A DNA stretch of 26,462 nt. It comes from DASQUK01 sp046723645. GTDB lineage: Bacteria > Actinomycetota > Acidimicrobiia > Acidimicrobiales > VFJN01. Position numbers and translations under genes: made by a program. Below the pieces are notes generated by a model. The model was given only the letters and a program-made list of their open reading frames with translations. It was not told where the DNA came from and made no database searches. Shown one piece after another: positions 8,261-15,060 of this stretch; the first letter of the stretch is position 1; every line of letters begins with the position of its first letter. Location of the stretch: positions 1-26,462 of the forward strand of contig JBKOUY010000030.1 of NCBI GenBank assembly GCA_046723645.1, read 5' to 3'.

Positions 8261-8649
8261 CGGATCGGCCACATCACCGGACCGTCGTACGGGTCGGCTT
8301 CCGTACTGGAGTCGCGCCCGGTTGGCACCGGGGGACGATGCGGCTGGCCGCCGGAATCCCGATGATGCAGGCATGATCGCCATGAGCATCGAGGTCGGGA
8401 CCGTCGCTCCGGCGGCAGAGGGCGTCCCGTCGGCGCAGCGCCGAGAAGGTGGCAACGGCCGAGTGCGGGGGTTCGGTGCGGCCGAGCAGCGGTTCGACGT
8501 GCGCCATCTGGTGATCTTCCGGGCTCCCGTCGTCGGCTATGCCCGACCGGCTGCGCCTGGTGCACGCTGACCCGCTAGCTCGTCACCGGCTCGGCGGGCA
8601 TCGCATGCCGTCGAGGCGTTCGACAACCTCGTTCCCCCGCTCACCCCAG
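8261..8649. other. Intergenic stretch, no supported gene
   Basis: Frames are open on both strands for 60-150 codons, as expected by chance at this GC content, but none shows a recognisable domain or a ribosome binding site. The stretch lies next to an apparent SDR gene remnant, so it may be decayed coding DNA. Confidence 0.4.
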
Positions 8650-8718
8650 TCAGAGCCGGAGGTGGGACGCGCCATTGAAGTCGAGCACCGCGCCACTGAT
8701 CCGCCAAATCGGTTGCCG
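8650..8718 (-). pseudogene. Possible remnant of a short-chain dehydrogenase/reductase gene (last ~22 codons)
   Basis: Read on the minus strand, the codons just before TGA 8652-8650 give the sequence RISGAVLDFNGASHLRL. This resembles the C-terminal end of classical SDR proteins, which commonly finish on a pattern like ITGxVLxVNGASYLR. The match starts directly at the stop of the DUF2867 gene, on the same strand, and no SDR body (TGxxxGxG, YxxxK) is found upstream in any frame. It therefore looks like the stub of a deleted gene that once followed in the operon. The match is short, so chance similarity is a real alternative. Confidence 0.35.
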
Positions 8719-8719
8719 C

Positions 8720-9349
8720 TCAGGCGTCGATTGGCGCTCCGTGCTGGGGGCCCACCCGCTCCGTCCACGCTCGCTCGATGTGTCGCATGAGCGCCGGGTA
8801 CACGATCAGGTAGCGGAACGGCTTGATGAACGCCATGTAGGCCTGCCCGAGGCGGCCGCGCGGCTTCACGTACACCGCCAGCTGGCCCCGATAGCGGCCG
8901 TCGCCTTGGTCGATCCAAGCCAGGTGCAGCACCGCGTGCACGGTCCGGTTCGAGAGCTCGGCGGCGTACTCGTCGTCCGTGCGATAGAGGGCAGTGAACG
9001 GGGAGCCGAGGTCGGTGTCCGTCGTGGCACGCAGGTCGTCGGGTAGCCGGTCGGCGAGCGACGTCTCGCTGGTCCCCGGGATCGGCAGCCTGGCGGCGGG
9101 CTCGACGGTCCCGTCGATCCTGCCGAGGTCGAACCAACGGCCGAGGAGGTCGCGGATGGTCCACAGGGCGCGCGTCGGGAGCGACGTCGAGCTCGGGAAG
9201 TCGAGGTTCGCGAACACATCGAGCAGGGTGGGGAAGTCGCCGGAGCCCCCGACGGTCGGGAGGGCCCAGACGTCCTCGACGACGAAATCCGATGCGATCT
9301 CGTGGATGCGCAACGGGTGCGCGGCGTGGACAGCGTTCGGGACCCTCAT
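8720..9349 (-). CDS. DUF2867 family protein
   Basis: The 209-residue soluble protein starts MRVPNAVHAAHPLRIHEI and continues with DFVVEDVWALPTVGG, a central SLYR-type segment (FTALYRTDDEYAAELSNRTVHAVLHL) and a C-terminal AYMAFIKPFRYLIVYPALM stretch, which I recognise as the DUF2867 pattern common in actinobacteria. Its biochemical role is not established; the fold is thought to resemble START/SRPBCC-like ligand-binding domains. Its ATG overlaps the stop of the molybdopterin oxidoreductase gene by four bases (ATGA at 9349-9346), so the two are translationally coupled and probably act together under the divergent TetR regulator. Confidence 0.75.
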   Translation of the reverse strand: MRVPNAVHAAHPLRIHEIASDFVVEDVWALPTVGGSGDFPTLLDVFANLDFPSSTSLPTRALWTIRDLLGRWFDLGRIDGTVEPAARLPIPGTSETSLADRLPDDLRATTDTDLGSPFTALYRTDDEYAAELSNRTVHAVLHLAWIDQGDGRYRGQLAVYVKPRGRLGQAYMAFIKPFRYLIVYPALMRHIERAWTERVGPQHGAPIDA

Positions 9350-10065
9350 CGGGCCTGCCGTCCACGGGCAGTGAGCGCGAGCAGCGGTGCCTTGAGGGCC
9401 GCGTAGAAGGGCCGCACCAGCCGGCCCGGCACCAGACCGTGACGCTCCTCCTCCGCGACCCTCGCCCTCGGGTGTGCCCGGAGCAGCCACGACTCGACGA
9501 GTGTCCACCGTTGGCGCTTGGGCTCGCCGGCGTGGACCTCGATGCGGCAGAGGTGCTTCGTGCTCTTGTAGCCGTACTGGGCGGGACTGATCAGGCGCAC
9601 CGGCGCACCGTGGTCGCCGTCGAGCGGGTGGCCGTCGAGCCGGTCGGCGACGAGCACGCCATCGGCCATGGCGTCCTCGATCAGCAGGACCGACCGGTAG
9701 CGGTCGAGCCCGCGGAACACGACATGGGTGATCTCGACGCCCGCCTCCAGCGCCGGTTCGATGACGGCGCAGTAGAAGGCCTCGAACGGCACCCCTTCCC
9801 ACCGCAGGGCGGTAGCCGACCAGCCCGCCACGCAATGGAAGTCGGCGGTGAGCTCTCGGCGGGGCAGCGTGGCGAGCGTCGCCAGCGGCACGTCGAAGGC
9901 CTCGGTCACTGCCCCGCCGACGGTGATGAGGGGGTCGGCCGGCACTGGTGGCGCCGGTTGCCACAGCTGGGTTCCGAACCGCGGGAACCCGTCGACGCGT
10001 CGTTGCCCGGGCGGCAGCTTCCCCGATGGCCAGGCACGCCTGGCGACGGGCTCCTGCACGGTCAT
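9346..10065 (-). CDS. Molybdopterin-dependent oxidoreductase, sulfite oxidase-fold (YedY/SUOX-like)
   Basis: The 239-residue protein has the oxidoreductase molybdopterin-binding domain of the sulfite oxidase family. The key landmark is ADFHCVAGWSATALRWEGVP at about residues 74-93: Cys78 corresponds to the cysteine that ligates molybdenum in this family, and the following W-x(6)-W-x-G context is typical. The later segment HGAPVRLISPAQYGYKSTKHLCRIEV matches the family's GAPLRLxVPxxYGYKxxKW pattern. There is no Tat or Sec signal and no dimerisation domain, so it is a short cytoplasmic member; the substrate is unknown. ATG 10065 is preceded by GAGGAGG at 8-base spacing, an excellent ribosome binding site. 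It heads a two-gene unit with the DUF2867 gene, divergent from tetR. Confidence 0.88.
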   Translation of the reverse strand: MTVQEPVARRAWPSGKLPPGQRRVDGFPRFGTQLWQPAPPVPADPLITVGGAVTEAFDVPLATLATLPRRELTADFHCVAGWSATALRWEGVPFEAFYCAVIEPALEAGVEITHVVFRGLDRYRSVLLIEDAMADGVLVADRLDGHPLDGDHGAPVRLISPAQYGYKSTKHLCRIEVHAGEPKRQRWTLVESWLLRAHPRARVAEEERHGLVPGRLVRPFYAALKAPLLALTARGRQAR

Positions 10066-10079
10066 AGAGCAGCCTCCTC

Positions 10080-10096
10080 ACCGACCGACGGTCGGT
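10080..10096. promoter_or_regulatory. Perfect 17-bp palindrome, likely TetR operator
   Basis: ACCGACCGACGGTCGGT is fully self-complementary around its central base. It lies between the divergent oxidoreductase and tetR genes, covers the expected start of transcription of the oxidoreductase unit and lies just upstream of the tetR -10 box. Size and symmetry are typical of operators bound by TetR dimers, so binding by the product of 10130-10729 is the simplest reading. Confidence 0.75.
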
Positions 10097-10101
10097 CACC
10101 G

Positions 10102-10107
10102 ACTATA
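10102..10107 (-). promoter_or_regulatory. -10 box TATAGT for the oxidoreductase-DUF2867 unit
   Basis: On the minus strand TATAGT is a strong -10 match. Transcription would start near 10095, inside the 17-bp palindrome, so a bound repressor would block it directly. No clear -35 is seen. Confidence 0.45.
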
Positions 10108-10117
10108 GGTCACTCTG

Positions 10118-10123
10118 TAGGCT
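10118..10123 (+). promoter_or_regulatory. -10 box TAGGCT giving a leaderless tetR mRNA
   Basis: TAGGCT fits TANNNT and its spacing puts +1 at 10130, the G of the GTG start of tetR. The -35 zone falls next to the palindrome at 10080-10096, which would allow autoregulation. Confidence 0.45.
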
Positions 10124-10129
10124 ACGGCC

Positions 10130-10729
10130 GTGAGTGTCAAGCGGTTACGCGATCGCCAGGCGGCGGCCACGCACGAGCACCTCGTCGCGGTTGCCCGCCA
10201 GCGCTTCACCGAGCGGGGGTACGCCGCCACGTCGATCGAGGACATCGTGCAGCGGGCCGGGGTGGCGAAGGGCGCGCTCTACCACCACTTCAGCGGCAAG
10301 GACGCCCTGTTCCGCGCGGTGTACGACGCTGTCCTGGCCGATGTCGTGTCCGCGGTCATGGCCGCCGCGGGCGCCGAGCCGGACCCGTGGGCGAGCGTCC
10401 GAGCCGGGCTGTCGGCGTTCCTCGACGCGTGCCTCGACCCGGCGTTCCGGCGCATCGTGATCCTCGAGAGCGTGTCCGTCCTCCACCCCGACGTCCGGGA
10501 AGCCGAGATCGGCCAGGTCGAGCTCCCGATGCTGCGAACGGTCCTCACGCCACTCGTCGCCGACGATGCGCTGCCCGGCATCGCCGTCGACGCCCTCGCG
10601 CACATCGCCCTCGGCGGGCTCTACGGCGCCGCGCTGTTCATCGCACGCTCACCCGATCCCGGGGCAGCCCGGCGCGAAGTCGACATCGTGCTCGACACCC
10701 TCATCGAAGGGCTTCGCACGCGTGCGTGA
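10130..10729 (+). CDS. TetR/AcrR family transcriptional regulator
   Basis: The 199-residue protein has the TetR N-terminal helix-turn-helix at about residues 14-60 (RQRFTERGYAATSIEDIV, then AGVAKGALYHHFSGKDALF), followed by a helical ligand-binding and dimerisation domain. It is transcribed divergently from the molybdopterin oxidoreductase/DUF2867 pair, with a perfect 17-bp palindrome between, so it is probably their repressor and also controls itself. GTG 10130 is supported by the -10 box placed for a leaderless transcript. The inducing ligand cannot be told from the sequence. The gene faces the second TetR gene tail-to-tail. Confidence 0.93.
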   Translation: MSVKRLRDRQAAATHEHLVAVARQRFTERGYAATSIEDIVQRAGVAKGALYHHFSGKDALFRAVYDAVLADVVSAVMAAAGAEPDPWASVRAGLSAFLDACLDPAFRRIVILESVSVLHPDVREAEIGQVELPMLRTVLTPLVADDALPGIAVDALAHIALGGLYGAALFIARSPDPGAARREVDIVLDTLIEGLRTRA

Positions 10730-10795
10730 CCCCGTTGTGCCGGGCCGAGGGGCGCTGCCGACGCCACGCCACGGAACGTGCCTGACGGCGGGCGG

Positions 10796-11392
10796 TCAGA
10801 GCGCATCGATCAGTCGACCGACGACCGCACGCATCTCGGTCTTCGCCGCGGCCTTGTCGTCGGAGCTGACGATATAGAGCGCCGCTTCGTCAGCCGCGGC
10901 GATGATCACGTGGGCGAGCGGTCGGACCGGCTGGCGCGTGAACGTTCCGCCATCCATTCCGAGCACGAGCACGCTCTCGATCAGGCCGAGGATGTGGTGC
11001 AGGCAGAGTTCTCGGAAGCGGGCCCAGCCGAGCACCGAGGGCGCGTCGATCAGCAGGATGCGGTATACCTCGGGTTCGTCGCACTCCTCGAACCATGCGT
11101 CCAGGCTGCGCTTCATGATCGTCCGGGCGTCGTCGCTGCCGTTGGCCACGGCGCTCTCCGCAAGGCGTTGCGCGGTGTCCTGCTCGACTGCCTGGAACAC
11201 GTCGTCGAAAAGGGCGGTCTTGTCCGCGTAGTGGTGGTAGAGCGCGCCGCGTGTGACCTCGGCCGCGGCGACGATCGCCTCGGTGCCGACGCCCGCGAAG
11301 CCGCGCTCGGCGAAGAGGCGCCGGCCGGCCGCGATCAGCGCAGCGCGGGTGGCGGCGGAACGATCCGCTTGCGTTCGGCGAGCAACATTCAT
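10796..11392 (-). CDS. TetR/AcrR family transcriptional regulator
   Basis: This 198-residue protein has a TetR helix-turn-helix at about 14-60 (GRRLFAERGFAGVGTEAIV, then AEVTRGALYHHYADKTALF) and a helical C-terminal domain with a WARFRELCLHHILGLIESVL stretch. It is a different protein from the neighbouring TetR beyond the DNA-binding part. It is divergent from the alpha/beta hydrolase gene at 11459; the gap holds three short palindromes, so it is likely to regulate that gene and possibly the VOC gene after it. ATG 11392 is followed four codons later by no better start; no strong Shine-Dalgarno sequence is visible. Confidence 0.92.
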   Translation of the reverse strand: MNVARRTQADRSAATRAALIAAGRRLFAERGFAGVGTEAIVAAAEVTRGALYHHYADKTALFDDVFQAVEQDTAQRLAESAVANGSDDARTIMKRSLDAWFEECDEPEVYRILLIDAPSVLGWARFRELCLHHILGLIESVLVLGMDGGTFTRQPVRPLAHVIIAAADEAALYIVSSDDKAAAKTEMRAVVGRLIDAL

Positions 11393-11413
11393 ACAGTCTG
11401 TTTGTAACTTACA
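11393..11413. promoter_or_regulatory. Tandem palindromes, likely operator of the second TetR
   Basis: Two odd-length perfect palindromes lie side by side: ACAGTCTGT (11393-11401) and TGTAACTTACA (11403-11413). The TACA/TGTA half-site style is usual for TetR-family operators. On the plus strand TAACTT (11405-11410) also fits a -10 box for the hydrolase gene, so repressor binding here would cover it. Confidence 0.5.
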
Positions 11414-11414
11414 T

Positions 11415-11433
11415 GCAGGTTGTCGGTACCTGC
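11415..11433. promoter_or_regulatory. Further inverted repeat in the tetR-hydrolase gap
   Basis: GCAGGT (11415-11420) and ACCTGC (11428-11433) are perfect arms around a 7-base spacer. It could be a second operator site, or a hairpin at the 5' end of the hydrolase mRNA ahead of its ribosome binding site. Confidence 0.35.
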
Positions 11434-11458
11434 GAGCTCCAGACTAGGAGACCAGCCC

Positions 11459-12322
11459 ATGCCCACCATCGATCTCCCGCACGGGCCCGTGAACTACCGG
11501 GTCGCCGGACCCGAGGACTCGACCTCCCCACCCGTCGTGTTCGTCCACGGACTACTTGCCGACGGGGCGCTGTGGTCCGGGGTCGCCGACCTGCTGGCGG
11601 CACGCGGCGTCCGCTCGTACGCGCCGGACTGGCCGCTCGGTGCCCACCGCATTGCGCTGCGGCCGGACGCCGACCAGTCGCCACGCGGTGTGGCGACGCA
11701 CATCCTCGCACTGCTGGACCAGCTGGATCTCACCGGCGTCACGCTTGTCGGCAACGACACGGGTGGTGCGTTGTGCCAGTTCCTCATCGACACCGACGCG
11801 AGCCGCGTCGGGCGTCTCGTACTCACGAACTGCGACGCGTTCGATGCCTTCCCGCCGACGTTGTTCAAGCCGGTTTTCGCTCTGTTGAGGAGTGAGCGGC
11901 GGGCGAAGTTCCTGGCCGGCCAGATGCGGCCGCGCTTGGTGCGCCATTCCTGGCTGGGGTTCGGGCTGCTCGCCAAGAACCTCCCCGCCGACCTCACACG
12001 TTCGTGGATCGAGCCGGCCCGCACCGATCCCGGCGTGCGGCGCGACGCCGTGAGGTTCCTGCGGGCGATCGAGCCACGTCAGCTGCTCGAGGTGTCAACC
12101 CGTCTCGATCGCTTCGACGGCCCGGTTTCGGTCGTGTGGGGCGCAGCCGATCACGCCTTCACCACGAAGCTCGGCAAGCGGCTCCAGCAGGCGTTCACCG
12201 ATGCGACGTTCGTGCCCGTCCCGAAATCGCGGACGTTTGTGCCACTCGACGCGCCGACGGCGCTGGCCGACGAGATCGAGGCGATCGCCGCGTCCGGCCG
12301 AACCGAATCGCACGCGTCGTAA
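11459..12322 (+). CDS. Alpha/beta fold hydrolase with Asp nucleophile elbow
   Basis: The 287-residue protein has the alpha/beta hydrolase fold: oxyanion-hole motif VVFVHG at about 26-31, nucleophile elbow LVGNDTGG with Asp100 in the nucleophile place, and WGAADHAF near 227-234 carrying the acid. An Asp nucleophile is the mark of haloalkane dehalogenases and epoxide hydrolases, where the usual sequence is xDWGG; here Thr follows. At the point where the catalytic His should be, the sequence reads KSRTFVPLD and has no histidine. ATG 11459 has AGGAGA 7 bases upstream, a clear choice over an in-frame start at 11420. The divergent TetR is the likely regulator and the VOC gene follows after 35 bases. 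Confidence 0.88.
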   Translation: MPTIDLPHGPVNYRVAGPEDSTSPPVVFVHGLLADGALWSGVADLLAARGVRSYAPDWPLGAHRIALRPDADQSPRGVATHILALLDQLDLTGVTLVGNDTGGALCQFLIDTDASRVGRLVLTNCDAFDAFPPTLFKPVFALLRSERRAKFLAGQMRPRLVRHSWLGFGLLAKNLPADLTRSWIEPARTDPGVRRDAVRFLRAIEPRQLLEVSTRLDRFDGPVSVVWGAADHAFTTKLGKRLQQAFTDATFVPVPKSRTFVPLDAPTALADEIEAIAASGRTESHAS

Positions 12323-12357
12323 CCCGAGTCATCGCTTGGTGAGGAAGTATCGACCTC

Positions 12358-12714
12358 ATGATCACAGGCGCACACGTCATCATGTACAGCCAGGACGCCG
12401 AAGCCGATCGGGCGTTCGTGCGGGACATGCTCGGCTTTGCTGGTGTCGACGCCGGCGGCGGCTGGCTGATCTTCAAGCTGCCGCCCGCGGAGATCGCCGT
12501 CCATCCGACGGACGGGGAGACAACGCACGAGCTCTACCTGATGTGCGACGACATCAACGAACTGCTCGGCGAGCTCACGGCCAAGGGTGTCGAGATCTCA
12601 CGTCCTGTCAGCGACGAAGGCTGGGGCCTGCTGGCGTCGGTCAGGCTTCCGAGCGGGTCAGACCTTTCGCTCTACGAACCGCGGCATCCGGTGGCCTACG
12701 ACCTGGACAGCTGA
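12358..12714 (+). CDS. VOC superfamily (glyoxalase/bleomycin resistance/dioxygenase) protein
   Basis: The 118-residue protein has the paired beta-alpha-beta-beta-beta modules of a vicinal oxygen chelate protein. Candidate metal ligands are His6 in GAHVIMYS, His in TTHELYLMCDDI and Glu in DLSLYEPRHP, the positions normally used in this superfamily. The middle LKGVEI-like segment (LTAKGVEISRPVSDEGWG) is also characteristic. Substrate unknown: the family includes isomerases, dioxygenases and drug-binding proteins. GAGGAAG about 10 bases ahead supports ATG 12358. It follows the hydrolase gene closely and is probably cotranscribed with it; it ends convergent with the cyclase gene. Confidence 0.85.
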   Translation: MITGAHVIMYSQDAEADRAFVRDMLGFAGVDAGGGWLIFKLPPAEIAVHPTDGETTHELYLMCDDINELLGELTAKGVEISRPVSDEGWGLLASVRLPSGSDLSLYEPRHPVAYDLDS

Positions 12715-12768
12715 GATCACGCTGCCGGGACGCTGGCCGCCGGCCGCACGACGCGGACACGCCCGCTG

Positions 12769-13878
12769 CTATCGACCCGCGGCAGCCCTCTTGACGAGAT
12801 GGACCGGCACATGGTCGCCGAAGCCCTTGAGGGCATGGCGACCCAGGTCGTCGAACGAGAACGCGGCATCGCCATCAGCGAGGCGCCGAACCGAGTCCGA
12901 CACCGCGATCGCCCACGGCTCCGCCACATCGACCAGTCGGGCCGCCAGGTTGACCGTCTCGCCGTAGTAGTCGCCGTACAGGGCGACGACCGTGCCCTGG
13001 GCGAGCCCGACGCGTATGGGATGTGGCGAGCGCTCGACCAAGTCGAGCGCAACGGCGCACGCGCGTGACGGTGCCTCGACCACGAACATCGCCTCGTCGC
13101 CGATGAGCTTCACGACCCGCCCACCCGCGCGGGTGACGACGTCCCACGCCAGCTCCTCGAACTGGCGGACGTTCATGGCCAGGGCCGGGATCGAGCCGGC
13201 GCGGACGGCCTCCGTCGAGCCCACGAGGTCAGCGAAGCCGACCGTCCGGGTGTGGGTGACGGCGGTCCGCTCCTCGTCGGTTGACCACATGTAGTACGAG
13301 AACAGCACCATGTGCCGACGGAAGACGGCGTTCACGGCGCCGAGGAACGGCGGCAGCAGCTCGCGGGCGGCGGCCGTGCTCTCACGGGCGCTTGCGGAGT
13401 ACGGCGTGCCCGAGACCCGCATCGGCAGCTCGACGTCGACGCGGACGGCGCTGACGAGCGCTTCGGCCATGCGAGCACACGACGAGCCGATGACGCGGGC
13501 GATGGCGAGCGCCGTGCCGGGGTTGAACATGGCGGAGGCGGCAACGAGCAGGCGGAGGCCCTCGGCCATGTCCGGGGTCACGCGCACTGGGCCGCCCTCG
13601 GGAAGCCCGAGCGCTCGCCACATCTGACGAACCAGGCCGGGGTCGTCCGATGCGTCGGCGAACGTGTCGAGGTCCTGGGTAAGGCCGGGCGGCCGCATGG
13701 CGAGGTCGAGAGCGAGGTCGCCGAGGGCGTTGATGCGAGCGGCCTTCGCCGCCTCTTCGGGCGTGGCACCGAGCTCGAACACCAGGCGGACGACGTTCAG
13801 GAGGTCATCGGCGCCGGGAGCGTTCGGGTCATACAGCCCAAGGCGCCGCAGCTCAGCGTCGTCGGGCACGTCGGTCAT
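12769..13878 (-). CDS. Class III adenylate/guanylate cyclase with Rv1264-like regulatory domain
   Basis: The 369-residue soluble protein has an N-terminal helical region (about 1-165; ELGATPEEAAKAA and MWRALGLPEGGPVRVTPDMAEG) resembling the adenylate cyclase regulatory domain of mycobacterial Rv1264, and a C-terminal class III catalytic domain. Catalytic residues are present: metal Asp in VGFADLVGSTE (about 217), Lys and second metal Asp in VKLIGDEAM (about 257 and 261), and Asn/Arg in TVNLAARL (about 310 and 314). It should therefore make cAMP as a dimer, with the N-terminal part inhibiting or tuning it; in Rv1264 that domain senses pH. The start is either ATG 13878 or TTG 13887; neither has a good Shine-Dalgarno sequence. 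It is divergent from the peroxidase-related gene. Confidence 0.9.
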   Translation of the reverse strand: MTDVPDDAELRRLGLYDPNAPGADDLLNVVRLVFELGATPEEAAKAARINALGDLALDLAMRPPGLTQDLDTFADASDDPGLVRQMWRALGLPEGGPVRVTPDMAEGLRLLVAASAMFNPGTALAIARVIGSSCARMAEALVSAVRVDVELPMRVSGTPYSASARESTAAARELLPPFLGAVNAVFRRHMVLFSYYMWSTDEERTAVTHTRTVGFADLVGSTEAVRAGSIPALAMNVRQFEELAWDVVTRAGGRVVKLIGDEAMFVVEAPSRACAVALDLVERSPHPIRVGLAQGTVVALYGDYYGETVNLAARLVDVAEPWAIAVSDSVRRLADGDAAFSFDDLGRHALKGFGDHVPVHLVKRAAAGR

Positions 13879-14022
13879 GAGCCTCAATCATGACGCGGAC
13901 GTGTGGCACGGCGTACCGACGAGGACGTTGCGCACGTGGAGTTCGTGAACATCCAGGGCCCCCGCATTACCGTCGCCGCACTCGCCGATCGCACAAGGAC
14001 GACGACGGCGCGAGGAGGAACA

Positions 14023-14568
14023 GTGCCCCACATCAGCGTGCCCGAGGGGCTCCCCGGCATCGTTGGATTGCTCGCGTTCAAGCCCGAGACCGCAGAGACG
14101 ATCAGCGCGTTCACGCAGCAGCTACTGCGTGGGCCGTCGTCGCTCACGCCAGGCGAGCGTGAGATGATCGCTGCCGTCGTCTCACGCCGCAACGAATGCC
14201 AGTTCTGCGCCAGGGCCCACACCGCGGCGGCCGAACACGTCACCGGTGACCGTGACCTGGTGGACGCGGTGATCCGCGACCCCGCATCGGCACCAGTCAG
14301 CGAGAAGATGCGAGCGCTTCTCGCGGTCGCGTCCAAGGTCCAGAGCTCCGGGCTCGACGTCACCGACGACGACATCGCTGCGGTACGCGCCGCGGGCGCA
14401 AATGACGAGGACTTGCACGACACCGTGCTTGTCGCCGCCGCGTTCTGCATGTTCAACCGCTACGTGGACGGGCTCGCCGCAAACACGCCCACCGACCCCG
14501 CGGTTTACCAGATCATCGGCCAAAACCTCGCCGACAACGGCTACCGACCACCCGCTCGTCAACCCTGA
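14023..14568 (+). CDS. AhpD-like/carboxymuconolactone decarboxylase family, peroxidase-related protein
   Basis: The 181-residue protein starts PHISVPEGLPGIVGLLAFKPETA, the usual opening of 'peroxidase-related' AhpD-fold proteins, and has the AhpD redox motif ECQFCARAHT with Cys59, Cys62 and His66. This motif supports disulfide-based reduction of peroxides or acting as an electron donor to a peroxiredoxin. GTG 14023 was chosen over the longer frame from 13903 because GAGGAGG stands at 14012-14018 and family members start here. The last bases overlap by 10 the end of the convergent small membrane-protein gene. The divergent neighbour is the cyclase gene. Confidence 0.87.
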   Translation: MPHISVPEGLPGIVGLLAFKPETAETISAFTQQLLRGPSSLTPGEREMIAAVVSRRNECQFCARAHTAAAEHVTGDRDLVDAVIRDPASAPVSEKMRALLAVASKVQSSGLDVTDDDIAAVRAAGANDEDLHDTVLVAAAFCMFNRYVDGLAANTPTDPAVYQIIGQNLADNGYRPPARQP

Positions 14569-14786
14569 CCTCGTAGACCTCGGCGCAGTCGCGCCTGACG
14601 AGCAGCACCTGCGGCCTCGATTGCCTCCGCGGACTCGCGTGGCTCGTTGTGCTCGACGGTCTCGGCCGTGGGTTCGTCGCCGTGGGAGTCGTCGCTCTCG
14701 AGGGTCACGCCGACGACGAACAGACCGGCCGCGACGACCATGACGATGGCGATGGTGCGTTGTGGCCAGCGGGTCGGGAGGGTCAT
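14559..14786 (-). CDS. Small single-pass membrane protein, third gene of the merR unit
   Basis: The 75-residue protein has one membrane segment (TIAIVMVVAAGLFVVGVTL) near the N-terminus followed by an acidic, His-containing region (ESDDSHGDEPTAETVEHNEP) and then an abrupt change to an alanine/arginine-rich tail (ARQARLRRGLRGQG). It resembles the first half of longer actinobacterial proteins with TM, acidic linker and second TM, so the tail may come from a truncation or frameshift. Its ATG overlaps the stop of the preceding gene (ATGA, 14786-14783). An acidic His/Asp/Glu stretch outside the membrane could bind metal; that is an inference from context. Confidence 0.6.
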   Translation of the reverse strand: MTLPTRWPQRTIAIVMVVAAGLFVVGVTLESDDSHGDEPTAETVEHNEPRESAEAIEAAGAARQARLRRGLRGQG

Positions 14787-15055
14787 TTGCGGACCCCGAG
14801 CTGTGGGTCGTCGAGGGGAACGGCGCCGCTGATGGGGGCGCACCGTTGGGCCTTGCAGCGCCGCCGTTGGTAGACCACGGCGGCGACGGCGAGGACGATG
14901 AGGAGTCCGACGGCACCGAACACGACGGTCCCCAGGACTAAGGCGGTGCCGGTGGCGGCGACGAACCCGACGATGGGACCGGCGCAGCATGCAGCGCAGG
15001 CGGCAGCACCGGCGCCGAAGACCCCGAGACTCGCCCTGGCGTTGGGTGATTCCAC
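14783..15055 (-). CDS. Small cysteine-rich two-TM membrane protein (MerT/MerF-like)
   Basis: The 90-residue protein has two hydrophobic segments. The first carries Cys20, Cys23 and a vicinal pair ending at Cys24 (ACAACCAGP), followed by a glycine-rich turn; the second leads to a basic cytoplasmic end with Cys67 and Cys72 (RRRCKAQRCA). A vicinal-type cysteine cluster in TM1 plus a cytoplasmic cysteine pair is how MerT/MerF mercury importers pass Hg(II), so a role in moving a thiophilic metal or metalloid is likely, though sequence identity to a named family is not obvious. GTG 15055 lies 5 bases after the merR stop; the downstream gene overlaps by 4 bases. The three genes form one operon. Confidence 0.65.
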   Translation of the reverse strand: MESPNARASLGVFGAGAAACAACCAGPIVGFVAATGTALVLGTVVFGAVGLLIVLAVAAVVYQRRRCKAQRCAPISGAVPLDDPQLGVRK

Positions 15056-15060
15056 GGCGG

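Noticed and set aside
8250..8570. 106-codon open frame after the MFS gene
   Set aside because: It begins inside the MFS gene end, has no ribosome binding site and no recognisable motif, and overlapping frames on the other strand are just as long.
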